Positions 42,120 through 50,694 of a stretch of DNA of 64,000 nucleotides are shown in pieces. The DNA comes from Rugosimonospora africana. Lineage in GTDB: Bacteria > Actinomycetota > Actinomycetes > Mycobacteriales > Micromonosporaceae. Where the stretch lies: positions 1 to 64,000 of the forward strand of contig NZ_BONZ01000039.1 of assembly GCF_016862975.1 (NCBI RefSeq), in the 5' to 3' direction. Position numbers and translations under genes: made by a program. Below the pieces are notes generated by a model, which saw only the letters and a program-made list of their open reading frames with translations, had not been told where the DNA came from and did not search any database. Position 1 is the stretch's first letter, and every line of letters starts with the position of its first letter.

Positions 42120-43910
42120 TCACTCGAAGACACCGTGGTAGATGTCCTTGATGTTCCAGTGACCCGGAGTGGGTACCGGCTCGTTGACCATCGGTACGTC
42201 CAGCACCGCCGGGCGGCGACGCGAAATCGCGGTACGCAGCGCGCTGGCCAGATCCTCGGCCCGTTCGATGAGGTAGCCGTCGGCCCCGCAGGCGCGGCCG
42301 AGCGCCGCGAAGTCGGGGCTGTACGGACGGCCCTGCGGATCCACGAACTCGCAGCCGTAGCTGGCGCCGAAGTTGGCGGCCTGCAGGTCGGCGATCGTCC
42401 CGTGGGCCCGGTTGTTCATCACCAGGAAGATGACCGGCAGGCCCTGCTCCACCGCCATCGGCACGGCCGGCAGCTGCGCGCTCATCCCGCCGTCGCCGAC
42501 CAGGGCGACGACCACCCGGTCCGGCTCGGCGATCTGCACGCCCAGCGCGGCGGCGGGCCCGAAGCCCATCGTGGAGGCGCCACCCGGGGTGATGAAACGG
42601 CCCTGCGCCGGCAGCGGATAGCACTGCGCCACGCCATTCTTGTTCCAGCCCACATCGGTGACGAGCACGGCGTCCGGTGGCAGGACGTCGCGCACGTCGG
42701 CCAGGATGCGCTCCGGGCGCAACGGGAAGTCCGCACTGCGGCCCCGTTCGCGGCTGCCCTCGAACAGTCCGGTGCGCGCCGCGTGGATCTGGTCGCGCAG
42801 CGCCTGGCGCACCACCGGCTGCGGCGCCCGCTCGCGTACCGCCGCGTCGATGGCCCGCACCGCGCGGGTCGCGTCGGCCACCGCGCCGATCTCCACCGGG
42901 TAGTTGCGGCCGATCTCGGCCGGGTCGATGTCGATCTGGATCAGCCGGGTCGGCGGGAACTGCCAGGTGTAGCGCGGATTCCAGGAACTCGCGTCGGTCT
43001 CGGCGAACCGGGTCGCCACGGCCAGCACGAGGTCGGCCTCCAGCGCGTAGGTGTTGGTCACCTCCAGTCCCCAGAACCCGGTCATGCCCAGCACCAGCCG
43101 ATGCTCATCGGGCAGCGTCCCCTTGGCCATCAACGAGTGCGCCACCGGCAGATCGAGGTGCTCTACCAGGGACGCGAGCGCGGCCCGGCCCTCCGCGCCG
43201 TGCAGCCCACCGCCGACGTACACCAGCGGGCGCTGCGCGCCGATCAGCGCCCGGGCGATGTCCGCCGCCGTGGAGGCCGGCAGGTCCGGCGCCGCGCTGT
43301 GCGCCGCCAGCGGGTACGCCGAGGCGAGGCGGGCCGGTACCGTCCGGGAGAACAGGTCCATGGGGACGTTGAGCAGCACCGCTCCCGGGCGGCCGGAGGT
43401 CGCCGTCCAGAACGCCCGCTCGGTGAACCGCGGCAGGTCCTCCACCCGGTGCACGTGCCAGGCCCGCTTCACGAACGGCCGGTAGATCGCGGTCTGGTCG
43501 GCGTCGGCGTGGAGGTTGACCTCCTGGTGCGGGTGGCGCCCGTAGAAGTAGGACGGGATGTCACCGGCGATGGCGATCAGCGGCACCGAGTCCAGCGCGG
43601 CGGTGGCCACGCCGGTGACCGCGTTCATCATGCCCGGCCCGACGTGCAGCAGTACGACCCCGGGCTTGCCGGAGGCTCGGGCGTACCCGTCCGCGGCGTG
43701 CGCCGCCGCCTGCTCGTGCCGGGCGATGACGAACCGGATGGTGCTGCGCCCCATCGCGTCCAGCAACGCGATGTTGGTGTGCCCGCAGGTGCCGAACACG
43801 TACTCGACCCCGTAGGACTCCAGCTGGGCGACCAGCGCCTCGGCGGCCGAGCGCTCACCGGCCCCGGCCGCTCCCGTGACCGTTGCCGCCGGTGTTGCGT
43901 CGACTGTCAT
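42120..43910 (-). CDS. Thiamine-diphosphate-dependent enzyme (acetolactate-synthase-like superfamily)
   Basis: The protein has 596 residues in three domains: ThDP pyrimidine-binding (about 20-190), central (205-340) and ThDP pyrophosphate-binding (370-565). The catalytic Glu is in R-H-E-Q-A-A-A-H-A-A-D-G-Y-A-R (Glu66). The Mg/ThDP motif is GDGGMSAQ followed by an NN pair about 25 residues on. Family members decarboxylate 2-oxoacids, join or split 2-hydroxyacyl compounds, or act on CoA thioesters (oxalyl-CoA decarboxylase, 2-hydroxyacyl-CoA lyase). The exact reaction is not determinable. It overlaps the zinc dehydrogenase gene by ATGA and belongs to the aldehyde/alcohol dehydrogenase operon, so formation or cleavage of an aldehyde is plausible. 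Confidence 0.88.
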   Translation of the reverse strand: MTVDATPAATVTGAAGAGERSAAEALVAQLESYGVEYVFGTCGHTNIALLDAMGRSTIRFVIARHEQAAAHAADGYARASGKPGVVLLHVGPGMMNAVTGVATAALDSVPLIAIAGDIPSYFYGRHPHQEVNLHADADQTAIYRPFVKRAWHVHRVEDLPRFTERAFWTATSGRPGAVLLNVPMDLFSRTVPARLASAYPLAAHSAAPDLPASTAADIARALIGAQRPLVYVGGGLHGAEGRAALASLVEHLDLPVAHSLMAKGTLPDEHRLVLGMTGFWGLEVTNTYALEADLVLAVATRFAETDASSWNPRYTWQFPPTRLIQIDIDPAEIGRNYPVEIGAVADATRAVRAIDAAVRERAPQPVVRQALRDQIHAARTGLFEGSRERGRSADFPLRPERILADVRDVLPPDAVLVTDVGWNKNGVAQCYPLPAQGRFITPGGASTMGFGPAAALGVQIAEPDRVVVALVGDGGMSAQLPAVPMAVEQGLPVIFLVMNNRAHGTIADLQAANFGASYGCEFVDPQGRPYSPDFAALGRACGADGYLIERAEDLASALRTAISRRRPAVLDVPMVNEPVPTPGHWNIKDIYHGVFE

Positions 43911-45037
43911 CGTGGCTCCTCCTCTACGTGCGCGGTTTCAAACGGCTGCGCTGCCGCCATCGACGGGTGCGCTGGCGCCGCAGCCGGCCGCGCTGCCGCC
44001 GAGGGCGATTGCGCTGTGACCGTGGACGATTGCTGCGGGGGCGCCGGCGGTTGCTCCGAGCGCGGCAGCGCGATCCAGGACTTGCCGGCCACCTGGCCCG
44101 CCTCGCGCAGTGCCCGGGCCGCCTCCGCCAGCGGGTACCGCGCCCCCACGACGCTGCCCGGCCGCGCCGGAGCCTGCGACAACGCCCGGATCGTGCTCGC
44201 GAAGTCGTCCGGGTGGTCGTAGATCAGGCAGCCGCGCAGGGTCAACCGGCGCTGCACGATGGGGAAGCTGGCCAGTCGGGCGGGTACGCTGCTCTGCCCG
44301 ATCAGCGCGACGCAGCCGTCCGGCGCGGCACGGAACACGGCCAGCTCCAGCGCCTCCGGCGCCCCGGATGTCTCGATGACCACCGGGAACATCGCCGCGT
44401 CGTCCAGCTCGGCCAGGTCGCGGGCACCCAGCCCGCGGGCCAGTCGCGCCCGGCCCGGGTTCGGGTCCGTCACGTACGGGACGGCTCCGGCCGCCAGCAG
44501 GGTCTGGCAGACCAGCAGGCCCTGCGCTCCGGCGCCGACGACCAGGCACCGTACGCCGGCCCGGGCTCCGCTGCGGACCACCGCGGAACGGGCTACCGCC
44601 ATGGGCTCCACGCACACCAGATCCTCGTCCGGCCAGCTCGCCGGTACCGGCCAGGCAAAACGCGCGGGCACCGCGAGCCGCTCGACCAGCGCGCCCGGTT
44701 CGGAGATGCCCACAGCGCGCCGCCGCGGGCAGGTCGCGGTCGCCCCGGCGAGGCAGGAAGGGCAGTCCAGGCACGGGTAGTTCGGCTCGACGACGACCCG
44801 CTGCCCGACCTCCCGGCCAGCGACCCGGTCGCCGACCGCGACGATGTCCCCGACCGCCTCGTGCCCCAGCACCCAGGGCAGCGTGGGCACCGCCCGCTTG
44901 CCGGTGAACACGGCCAGGTCCGAGCCGCACAGGCCGACCGCGCGTACGGCGACGATCACCTCGTCCGGGCCGCAGGACGGCTCGGGCCAGTCGTAGCGCA
45001 CGTCGACGGCACCCGGCTCGCGCAGCACCGCGGCCAT
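43907..45037 (-). CDS. Zinc-dependent medium-chain alcohol dehydrogenase
   Basis: A 376-residue MDR enzyme. The catalytic zinc site is GLCGSDLAVF (Cys) with GHEAVGDIV. The four-Cys structural zinc lobe is PCLDCPSCLAGATATC. The NAD(P)-binding motif is VVGAGAQGLLVCQTLLAAG with an acidic residue (TDPN) that favours NAD. The core ends about residue 325; a 50-residue Ala/Pro/Gln tail is unusual. It starts one base into the stop of the aldehyde dehydrogenase gene (TGATG) and overlaps the ThDP gene, so the three enzymes are made together. It resembles threonine/sorbitol-type dehydrogenases; the substrate is unknown. Confidence 0.92.
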   Translation of the reverse strand: MAAVLREPGAVDVRYDWPEPSCGPDEVIVAVRAVGLCGSDLAVFTGKRAVPTLPWVLGHEAVGDIVAVGDRVAGREVGQRVVVEPNYPCLDCPSCLAGATATCPRRRAVGISEPGALVERLAVPARFAWPVPASWPDEDLVCVEPMAVARSAVVRSGARAGVRCLVVGAGAQGLLVCQTLLAAGAVPYVTDPNPGRARLARGLGARDLAELDDAAMFPVVIETSGAPEALELAVFRAAPDGCVALIGQSSVPARLASFPIVQRRLTLRGCLIYDHPDDFASTIRALSQAPARPGSVVGARYPLAEAARALREAGQVAGKSWIALPRSEQPPAPPQQSSTVTAQSPSAAARPAAAPAHPSMAAAQPFETAHVEEEPR

Positions 45038-46518
45038 CACGACTGGGTCCCCCAGATCGACATGCCGCGCAGCATCAGCGTCTTGACGACGGTGTAGTCC
45101 TCGATCATCGGGCGCGGCGACTCTCTGCCGAATCCGGAGTCCTTCACCCCGCCGAACGGCACGTGGTCGAGGCGGAAGTTGGACGAGCCATTGACCACCA
45201 GACCGCCGACCTGCAGGTCGCGCCACGCGGTGAGGATGCGGGCGATGTCCCGGGTGAACAGTCCGGCCTGCAGGCCGTAGTCGCTGGCGTTGCAGGCGGC
45301 CACCACGTCGGCGAAGTCGTCGTAGGGCAGCACCGCGACCAGTGCGCCGAATACCTCCTCGGTGACCACCCTGGCGTCGGCCGGCGGATGCGCGACGATC
45401 GTCGGCGCGACGGTCGCGCCGTCCCGGGTACCGCCGATAGCCACGGTCGCTCCGGCCGCCGCAGCTTGCTCGGTCCACGTGACCACCCGGTCGGCGGCCT
45501 GCTCGTCGACCATCGACCCGACGTCGGTGGCGGGGTCCAGCGGGTCGCCGACCTTCAGCGCGGCGACCGCGTCGGTGAACCGGGCCAGGAACTCCTCGAA
45601 CCGCGACCGGTGCACGTAGACCCGCTGCACGGAGATGCAGCTCTGCCCGGAGTTGCTGTACCCGGTGCGGGCGCAGATCCCAGCCGCCTCGGCGACATCG
45701 GCGTCCTCGCACACGATGGTGGCGGCGTTGCCGCCCAGTTCGAGGACGAGACGCTTCGCGCCGGCCGCGCGAGCCACCGCCGCCCCGGTCGCCGCGCTGC
45801 CGGTAAAGCTGATCACGCTGACTTCGCGCGCCGCACACAGCGCCGCGCCGACCTCGCCACCGCCGTGCAGCAGTTGTACCGACTCGACCGGCGCGCCCGC
45901 GGCCAGCAGCAGAGCCACCACGGCCGCCGAGGTCGCCGGCGCCTGTGGTGGCGCCTTGACGATGGTGGTGTTCCCGGCGGCGAAGGACGCGCCGAGCTTG
46001 TGTGCCAACAGATTCGCCGGAGCGTTGAACGGCGTGATGGCAAGCGCCACTCCGGCCGGGGCGCGGTAGGTCAGGGCCGTGTTGCCCACTCCCCTGGACC
46101 AGCCGGCGACCGGCAGCACCTCTCCACCGATCTGGCGGGCCTCGGCGGCGCAGACGTGCAGGGTGTCGGCCACCCGGTCCAGTTCGCCGCGGCCGTCCTT
46201 GAGCGGCTTGCCGAGTTCCCGCGCAATCATGCGCGCGAAGTCGTCGCGGTACTCCACCGCCAGGTGGGCCGCGCGGTCCAGAATTTCGGCCCGGGCCGCA
46301 GGCGCCAGCGCGGCGATGGCGGGAGCCGCGCGGCGCGCGTACGACGCGACCGCGGACACGTCCGCCGGTTGCGCCTGCGGAGCCCGACTGACCACCCCAC
46401 GCAGGTACGGTCCGAACCGTTCGGCAGTGGTTCCCCGATTGGACCAGGCGCCGGCGATCAAAGCAGGTGCCTGTGCCACTGCCCCGTCAGCGGAAGACCT
46501 GAGGATGGCATCGAGCAT
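45037..46518 (-). CDS. NAD(P)-dependent aldehyde dehydrogenase
   Basis: The 493-residue ALDH starts at ATG 46518, with TTGGAGGAA seven bases upstream. Conserved features in order: APAGVALAITPFNAP with the cofactor Lys segment VKAPPQAPATS; the F-T-G-S-x-x-T-G turn; general base Glu in LELGGNAATIV; nucleophile Cys in S-G-Q-S-C-I-S; and the C-terminal EVFGALVAVLPY, VPFGGVKDSGFGRE. Sequence flavour is like succinate-semialdehyde/lactaldehyde-type ALDHs. It is the first gene of a leftward operon (ALDH, zinc ADH, ThDP enzyme, importer). It is divergent from the IclR gene, with a GGWCCGC-type dyad in between. Confidence 0.94.
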   Translation of the reverse strand: MLDAILRSSADGAVAQAPALIAGAWSNRGTTAERFGPYLRGVVSRAPQAQPADVSAVASYARRAAPAIAALAPAARAEILDRAAHLAVEYRDDFARMIARELGKPLKDGRGELDRVADTLHVCAAEARQIGGEVLPVAGWSRGVGNTALTYRAPAGVALAITPFNAPANLLAHKLGASFAAGNTTIVKAPPQAPATSAAVVALLLAAGAPVESVQLLHGGGEVGAALCAAREVSVISFTGSAATGAAVARAAGAKRLVLELGGNAATIVCEDADVAEAAGICARTGYSNSGQSCISVQRVYVHRSRFEEFLARFTDAVAALKVGDPLDPATDVGSMVDEQAADRVVTWTEQAAAAGATVAIGGTRDGATVAPTIVAHPPADARVVTEEVFGALVAVLPYDDFADVVAACNASDYGLQAGLFTRDIARILTAWRDLQVGGLVVNGSSNFRLDHVPFGGVKDSGFGRESPRPMIEDYTVVKTLMLRGMSIWGTQS

Positions 46519-46556
46519 CACGCGTTCCTCCAACGAAACCGCTTGATGGTACATCT

Positions 46557-46573
46557 GGACCGCTCTACGGACT
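46557..46573. promoter_or_regulatory. GGACCGC-TCT-ACGGACT operator-like dyad
   Basis: Imperfect version of the GGTCCGC-N3-GCGGACC site, 39 bp before the aldehyde dehydrogenase start and in the region shared with the divergent IclR gene. Its position is ideal for autoregulation by IclR and control of the operon. Confidence 0.5.
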
Positions 46574-46734
46574 GGGTGTAACGTACGGGCGTCCCACAGC
46601 TTCTGGCAATAGGCGGCGTCGAAGAAGTTGCAGACACACGAAGCCGGCGGGCCGCGCGAGAATCGGCGACCAGAAGCGGCACGGTGGTGAAGACGAACAT
46701 CGGCCACCCGGACACGACGGAAAGAGGAACCGCG

Positions 46735-47544
46735 ATGCCCGCGAGCAACCACAGCAAGCGCACCGAGGCTGTTGCCGCCCCCGCCGTCGACACCGGGGAG
46801 TCGCAGGGAGTGCGCAGTGTCCAGCGGGCATTGGACATCCTGTCCCTGCTGACCGAGGAGCGACCCCTGGTCGCCATCCGGGACATCGTCGAGGCGACCG
46901 GGCTGGCGAAGACGACGGTCATCCGTCTGGTGCAGACCCTGGAGCAGAGCGGCCTGCTGTGGGCCACCTCCAGCGGGTACATGGCGGGGCCGGGGCTGTG
47001 GCGCTGGGCCCACCTGGCCCGGCGCAGCTGGGAACTTCCGCCCGAGACCCAGCGCCTGATGCGGGAACTGGCCGCCCGCCAGCGGGAGACGGTCAACCTG
47101 TACGTGGCGCGTGACATCTACCGGGTCTGCATCGCCCAGCAGGAGAGCCCGCAACCGCTGCGGCACGTCGTGCACATCGGCGACGAACTGCCGATGTGGG
47201 GCGGCGCGTCGGCCAAGGTGCTGCTGCGCGACGCGTCGACGAGCCTGCTTGCCCGGGTGGCCCGCAGCTCGCCGTACGGTGAAGGGCACCTCAAGCGGCT
47301 GCAGGAGTGGATCGACGAGGCGGCGCAGAACGGCTTCGCGGTCAGCCATGGCGAGCGCGAGGACGGGCTGACGGCGGTCGCGGTACCCATCACAGGCCGG
47401 TCCGGCGCCGTGGTCGCCGCACTGTCGCTCAGCGGGCCCACCATGCGCTTTCCCGACCAGCGCATCGCCGAGTTCGCCGCCGACCTCGCCAGCGTCGCGA
47501 AACACATGTCCGACCGAGGGTTCGACCATCCCCTCGGCTCCTGA
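46735..47544 (+). CDS. IclR-family transcriptional regulator
   Basis: A 269-residue regulator from ATG 46735, which has AGAGGAA six bases upstream. Residues about 20-80 are the IclR winged helix (VQRALDILSLLTEERPLVAIRDI with ATGLAKTTVIRLVQTLEQ). Residues about 95-260 are the effector-binding GAF-like domain, with RETVNLYVARD, H-I-G-D-E-L-P-M-W-G-G-A-S-A-K-V-L and GLTAVAVPITGRSGAVVAALSLSGP. It is divergent from the ALDH operon and followed by the CoA-transferase and lyase genes. IclR proteins usually sense a catabolic intermediate of the pathway they flank. It is the leading candidate to bind the GGTCCGC dyads found through this region. Confidence 0.92.
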   Translation: MPASNHSKRTEAVAAPAVDTGESQGVRSVQRALDILSLLTEERPLVAIRDIVEATGLAKTTVIRLVQTLEQSGLLWATSSGYMAGPGLWRWAHLARRSWELPPETQRLMRELAARQRETVNLYVARDIYRVCIAQQESPQPLRHVVHIGDELPMWGGASAKVLLRDASTSLLARVARSSPYGEGHLKRLQEWIDEAAQNGFAVSHGEREDGLTAVAVPITGRSGAVVAALSLSGPTMRFPDQRIAEFAADLASVAKHMSDRGFDHPLGS

Positions 47545-47561
47545 GCCACCGACCCCGGACC

Positions 47562-47584
47562 GGCGCCGCACGCGACGCGGCGCC
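47562..47584. terminator. Short hairpin in the IclR to CoA-transferase gap
   Basis: GGCGCCGC (47562-47569) and GCGGCGCC (47577-47584) form an 8-bp stem with a 7-base loop just before the AGAAGGAG ribosome site. It could be a weak terminator, an attenuator or simple processing signal. Confidence 0.35.
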
Positions 47585-47601
47585 ACAGAAGGAGTAGGCG
47601 A

Positions 47602-48834
47602 ATGCACGACCGTCCGCTCACCGGCATCCGTGTACTGGATCTGACCAACGTTCTCGCCGGGCCCTACTGCAGCTACCAGCTGATGCTGCTCGGCGCCGAG
47701 GTAATCAAGATCGAGTTGCCCGGGCACGGTGACCTGGCCCGGCACCTCGGTCCCGACCCGGAACTGAACGACGCCGGCATCGGCGCGTCGTTCCTGGCGC
47801 AGAACGCCGGGAAGATGTCCGTCGAGCTGGACCTCAAGGATGCCGGCGACCGGGCCGCCTTCGAGAGGCTGCTCGGCGACGCGGACGTACTGCTGGAGAA
47901 CTTCCGGGCGGGGGTACTGGCACGCATCGGCTACGACTGGCCCCGGCTGCGCACGCTCAATCCGGCGCTGGTCTACTGCGCCATCTCCGGCTTCGGCCAG
48001 ACCGGGCCGATGAACCAGGCGCCCGCCTACGACCAGATCATCCAGGGCCTGTCCGGGATGATGAGTGTCACCGGTACCCCGGAGACCGCGCCGCTGCGGG
48101 TCGGTTTCCCGGTCAGCGACAGCGTCGGGGGATTGTCCGCCGCGCTGGCCATCACCGCCGCGTTGCACGCCCGGCATCGGACCGGCGAGGGTTGTTTCCT
48201 GGACGTGTCGATGCTCGAGGCGTCGATGTCGGCGATGGGCTGGGCGATCTCCAACTATCTCGTCAGCGGCGTGCCCCCGGAGCCCATGGGCGACCAGAAC
48301 GCGACCGCCGCCCCGTCCGGTACATTCCACGCCGGCGACGGCCCGCTCAACATCGCGGCCAACCGGCAGGAGCAGTTCGAGACCCTGTGCCGGCTGATCG
48401 ACCGGCTGGACCTGCTCACCGACAGCCGGTTCGCCGACCGGGAGGCACGCAAGCGCCACCGCGACGAACTCAACCACGAACTCAACGTGGCACTGGGCGG
48501 CCGTACCGCGCTGGAGTGGGAACTGTTGCTGTCCCCCGCCGGAGTACCCGCCGCACGGATCCTGACCGTGCCCCAGGCCGTGGAGTCCGGCCAACTGGCC
48601 CACCGGGGCTTCTTCACCGACCTGCCGTTCCCCGACTCGTCGGGCCGGGTACTGCGCGTCAGCGGCAGCGGCGTGCTGTTCAACGGGACCCCACTCAAAC
48701 CGACCACCACGCCACCCCTGCTCGGCGAGCACAACGCGCTGGTGCCCGAGCTCACCGAGCGCTGGCGAAGCGCTGGGTACCCCGCCGACTCGCGGCTCGC
48801 GAGCCTGACCCCAGCCGAGGAGCGCAACGCATGA
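47602..48834 (+). CDS. Class III CoA-transferase (CaiB/BaiF family)
   Basis: The 410-residue enzyme has the family N-terminus (LTGIRVLDLTNVLAGPYCSYQL, GAEVIKIE), then N-A-G-K-M-S-V-E-L-D-L-K, the LLENFRAGVLARIGYD block and the catalytic Asp region PAYDQIIQGLSGMMS. The rest includes D-V-S-M-L-E and the C-terminal H-R-G-F-F and LLGEHN. It moves CoA between carboxylic acids (for example from succinyl-CoA). The gene overlaps the next one by ATGA. That partner is a citrate-synthase-like lyase, so the pair probably activates a hydroxy-polycarboxylic acid to its CoA ester and splits it. Confidence 0.93.
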   Translation: MHDRPLTGIRVLDLTNVLAGPYCSYQLMLLGAEVIKIELPGHGDLARHLGPDPELNDAGIGASFLAQNAGKMSVELDLKDAGDRAAFERLLGDADVLLENFRAGVLARIGYDWPRLRTLNPALVYCAISGFGQTGPMNQAPAYDQIIQGLSGMMSVTGTPETAPLRVGFPVSDSVGGLSAALAITAALHARHRTGEGCFLDVSMLEASMSAMGWAISNYLVSGVPPEPMGDQNATAAPSGTFHAGDGPLNIAANRQEQFETLCRLIDRLDLLTDSRFADREARKRHRDELNHELNVALGGRTALEWELLLSPAGVPAARILTVPQAVESGQLAHRGFFTDLPFPDSSGRVLRVSGSGVLFNGTPLKPTTTPPLLGEHNALVPELTERWRSAGYPADSRLASLTPAEERNA

Positions 48835-49691
48835 CCGCCTCACCGCCCAGCCCTGAAGCGTCCGCGGCGCCGGCTGTCCGCACCCTGGGCGAGACCACCA
48901 CCGCCGACGTGGCCGACTGGTGGGCCACCGGCGTGTCCCGGATGGCACCCGGCGAGCTCGAACTGCGCGGCCGGCCGGTTCAGGAGCTGATCGGCACCAC
49001 CGGATTCGCGGCAACCATCTGGCTGATGTTGCGCGGCGAGCTGCCCAGCCCGCAACAGGCGCAGCTGCTGGAGGCCGCCCTCGTCGCCTCCGTCGATCAC
49101 GGTCCACAGGCACCCTCCATCGCGGTGGCACGAATGGCCATCACGTGCGGCGTCGGCCTGAACAACGCCATGGCGACCGGCGTCAACCTGCTCGGCGACG
49201 TGCATGGCGGAGCCGGCCAGCAGTGCGTCGAACTGCTCACCGAAATTCGCGACCGCGGCGCCGAGAACGGCGACATCGATGTGGCCGCCACCGAGGTCGT
49301 GGCACGGTGGCGCGCCCAGTCCCGGTACCTACCGGGCTTCGGACACCGGTTCCACCCGGTCGATCCGCGCCGGCAACCCCTGCTGAGCCTGGTGGAGACC
49401 GCCGTCGCCGCCGGGACAGTGCCCGGCGAACACCTGCGGGCCGCGTACGCCATCGAGAACCTCCTCGCCGGGCGCAGCCGCCCGGTACCGATGAACATCG
49501 ACGGCGCGACGGCGGTCATCTACGCCGAACTCGGCTTCCCGGCCCCGCTCGCTCGCGGGCTGTTCGTCCTGAGCAGAAGCGTCGGCATCCTCGCCCACGC
49601 CTGGGAGGAGAGCCAGCAGGGCCGGCGCAACAAAGGCCCCATGCCACCGGCCATCCTGCCCAGTTACGTCCCACCCGCTGCCGCTGGCTGA
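48831..49691 (+). CDS. Citrate-synthase-like protein, probable citryl-CoA-lyase type
   Basis: A protein of 286 residues, much shorter than citrate synthase (about 430) but the usual size of citryl-CoA-lyase-like proteins. It keeps the catalytic elements: His in GDVHGGAGQQ, LPGFGHRFHPVDPR, and the Asp in NIDGATAVIYAELGFP. The chain ends after E-E-S-Q-Q-G-R-R-N-K-G-P-M-P-P. The preceding CoA-transferase and the translational overlap support cleavage of an acyl-CoA in which the CoA ester is made by the partner rather than by ATP. The substrate could be citrate or an analogue; the reaction direction is unproven. Confidence 0.85.
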   Translation: MTASPPSPEASAAPAVRTLGETTTADVADWWATGVSRMAPGELELRGRPVQELIGTTGFAATIWLMLRGELPSPQQAQLLEAALVASVDHGPQAPSIAVARMAITCGVGLNNAMATGVNLLGDVHGGAGQQCVELLTEIRDRGAENGDIDVAATEVVARWRAQSRYLPGFGHRFHPVDPRRQPLLSLVETAVAAGTVPGEHLRAAYAIENLLAGRSRPVPMNIDGATAVIYAELGFPAPLARGLFVLSRSVGILAHAWEESQQGRRNKGPMPPAILPSYVPPAAAG

Positions 49692-49791
49692 CCCCCCAGC
49701 AAGGACGCCAGCCGCGCCGGGGCAACACCGCCATGAGCGCGGCCCTGCCGGCGTACCTACTCGTGCCACCTCGCGGGCGAGTTCGCTAATG

Positions 49792-49811
49792 AACGAACTG
49801 GTACGTTCGTT
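49792..49811. promoter_or_regulatory. TetR-type operator AACGAAC-N6-GTTCGTT
   Basis: Perfect 7-bp inverted repeat with a 6-base spacer, 124 bp before the TetR start codon. The half site GTTCGTT recurs at 52571-52577 upstream of the dehydratase fusion gene, a possible second target. Confidence 0.6.
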
Positions 49812-49934
49812 AGGATACTCGCCGTGCCCTAGAGGGCAAGGGCCTCATCCGGGATGGCGGCAACGTGCGGCGAGATGGCCCAGCACGGCCCGCTTGAGGT
49901 TTCATAGTCGTAGTCGAGGAACAGGAGCCCACCG

Positions 49935-50612
49935 GTGACAACAGCTGATCGGATCGCTCAATCAGCGTTCAGCGACGCGCCGGCCAAGCAACGGGACGCG
50001 GACCGCACCCGCGCGCAGATACTCGACGTGGCCACCGCCGACTTCGCGAATCTGGGCTACGACGGTGCCCGCGTGGACGATATCGCCGCGAAGACGAGCA
50101 CCACCAAACGCATGATCTACTACTACTTCGGCGGCAAGGAAGGCCTTTACATCGCCGTGCTCGAACGCGCCTACGCGGGCATCCGGGCGCTGGAGGCGGG
50201 TCTGGACGTCGAGGGCCTGGAGCCGGCCTCGGCCATCCGCCGGCTGGCCGAACTGACCTTCGACCATCACGACAGCCATCCCGACTTCGTCCGGTTGGTC
50301 GCGATCGAAAACATTCATCGAGGCGAGCACCTGCGCCGCTCCACGGCGCTGGCCGGACTCGCGACGCCCGCGCTCGACGTGCTGAGCACGATCCTTGAGC
50401 GCGGGCGCAAGGCCGGCGTCTTCCGCGAGGATGTCGACAGTCTCGATGTGCACATGGTGATCAGCGCGTACTGCATCTTCCGGACCGCGAACCGGTACAC
50501 CTTCGAGGCGATCTTCAACCGGGACCTCCTCGATCCCCGGCGCCGCGCACACCAGCGCCGGCTGCTCGGCGACCTGGTACTCGAGTTCCTGACCGCACCG
50601 GCCTCCGCCTGA
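49935..50612 (+). CDS. TetR-family transcriptional regulator
   Basis: The 225-residue regulator starts with GTG 49935, preceded by AGGAG. The DNA-binding part (residues 24-70) reads RAQILDVATADFANLGYDGA, DDIAAKTSTTKRMIYYYFGGKEGLY, the classical TetR helix-turn-helix. The ligand domain follows, with H-P-D-F-V-R-L-V-A-I-E-N-I-H-R-G-E-H typical of actinobacterial regulators of aromatic or quinate/shikimate catabolism. A GTTCGTT palindrome lies upstream. It ends before a strong terminator facing the secreted Asp-box gene. A role in controlling the dehydroshikimate-dehydratase-like gene at 52743 is inferred. Confidence 0.92.
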   Translation: MTTADRIAQSAFSDAPAKQRDADRTRAQILDVATADFANLGYDGARVDDIAAKTSTTKRMIYYYFGGKEGLYIAVLERAYAGIRALEAGLDVEGLEPASAIRRLAELTFDHHDSHPDFVRLVAIENIHRGEHLRRSTALAGLATPALDVLSTILERGRKAGVFREDVDSLDVHMVISAYCIFRTANRYTFEAIFNRDLLDPRRRAHQRRLLGDLVLEFLTAPASA

Positions 50613-50640
50613 GGAACTCCTTCGGCTCCGTGCTGCCGGA

Positions 50641-50684
50641 GTCGCCTCACCGCGACGGCGGAACCCTCGTCGCGGGGAGGCGAC
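50641..50684. terminator. Bidirectional terminator between TetR and Asp-box genes
   Basis: GTCGCCTC-A-CCGCGACG (50641-50657), loop of ten, CGTCGCGG-G-GAGGCGAC (50668-50684): sixteen base pairs with one internal mismatch, between two convergent genes. Confidence 0.85.
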
Positions 50685-50694
50685 CACCCTTACG

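Noticed and set aside
45037-49131. A single 1364-codon open frame on the minus strand covering the aldehyde dehydrogenase and the region opposite IclR, CoA-transferase and lyase
   Set aside because: Only the part from ATG 46518 encodes a recognisable protein (ALDH). The rest is antisense to three well-supported plus-strand genes and is open only because of high GC.
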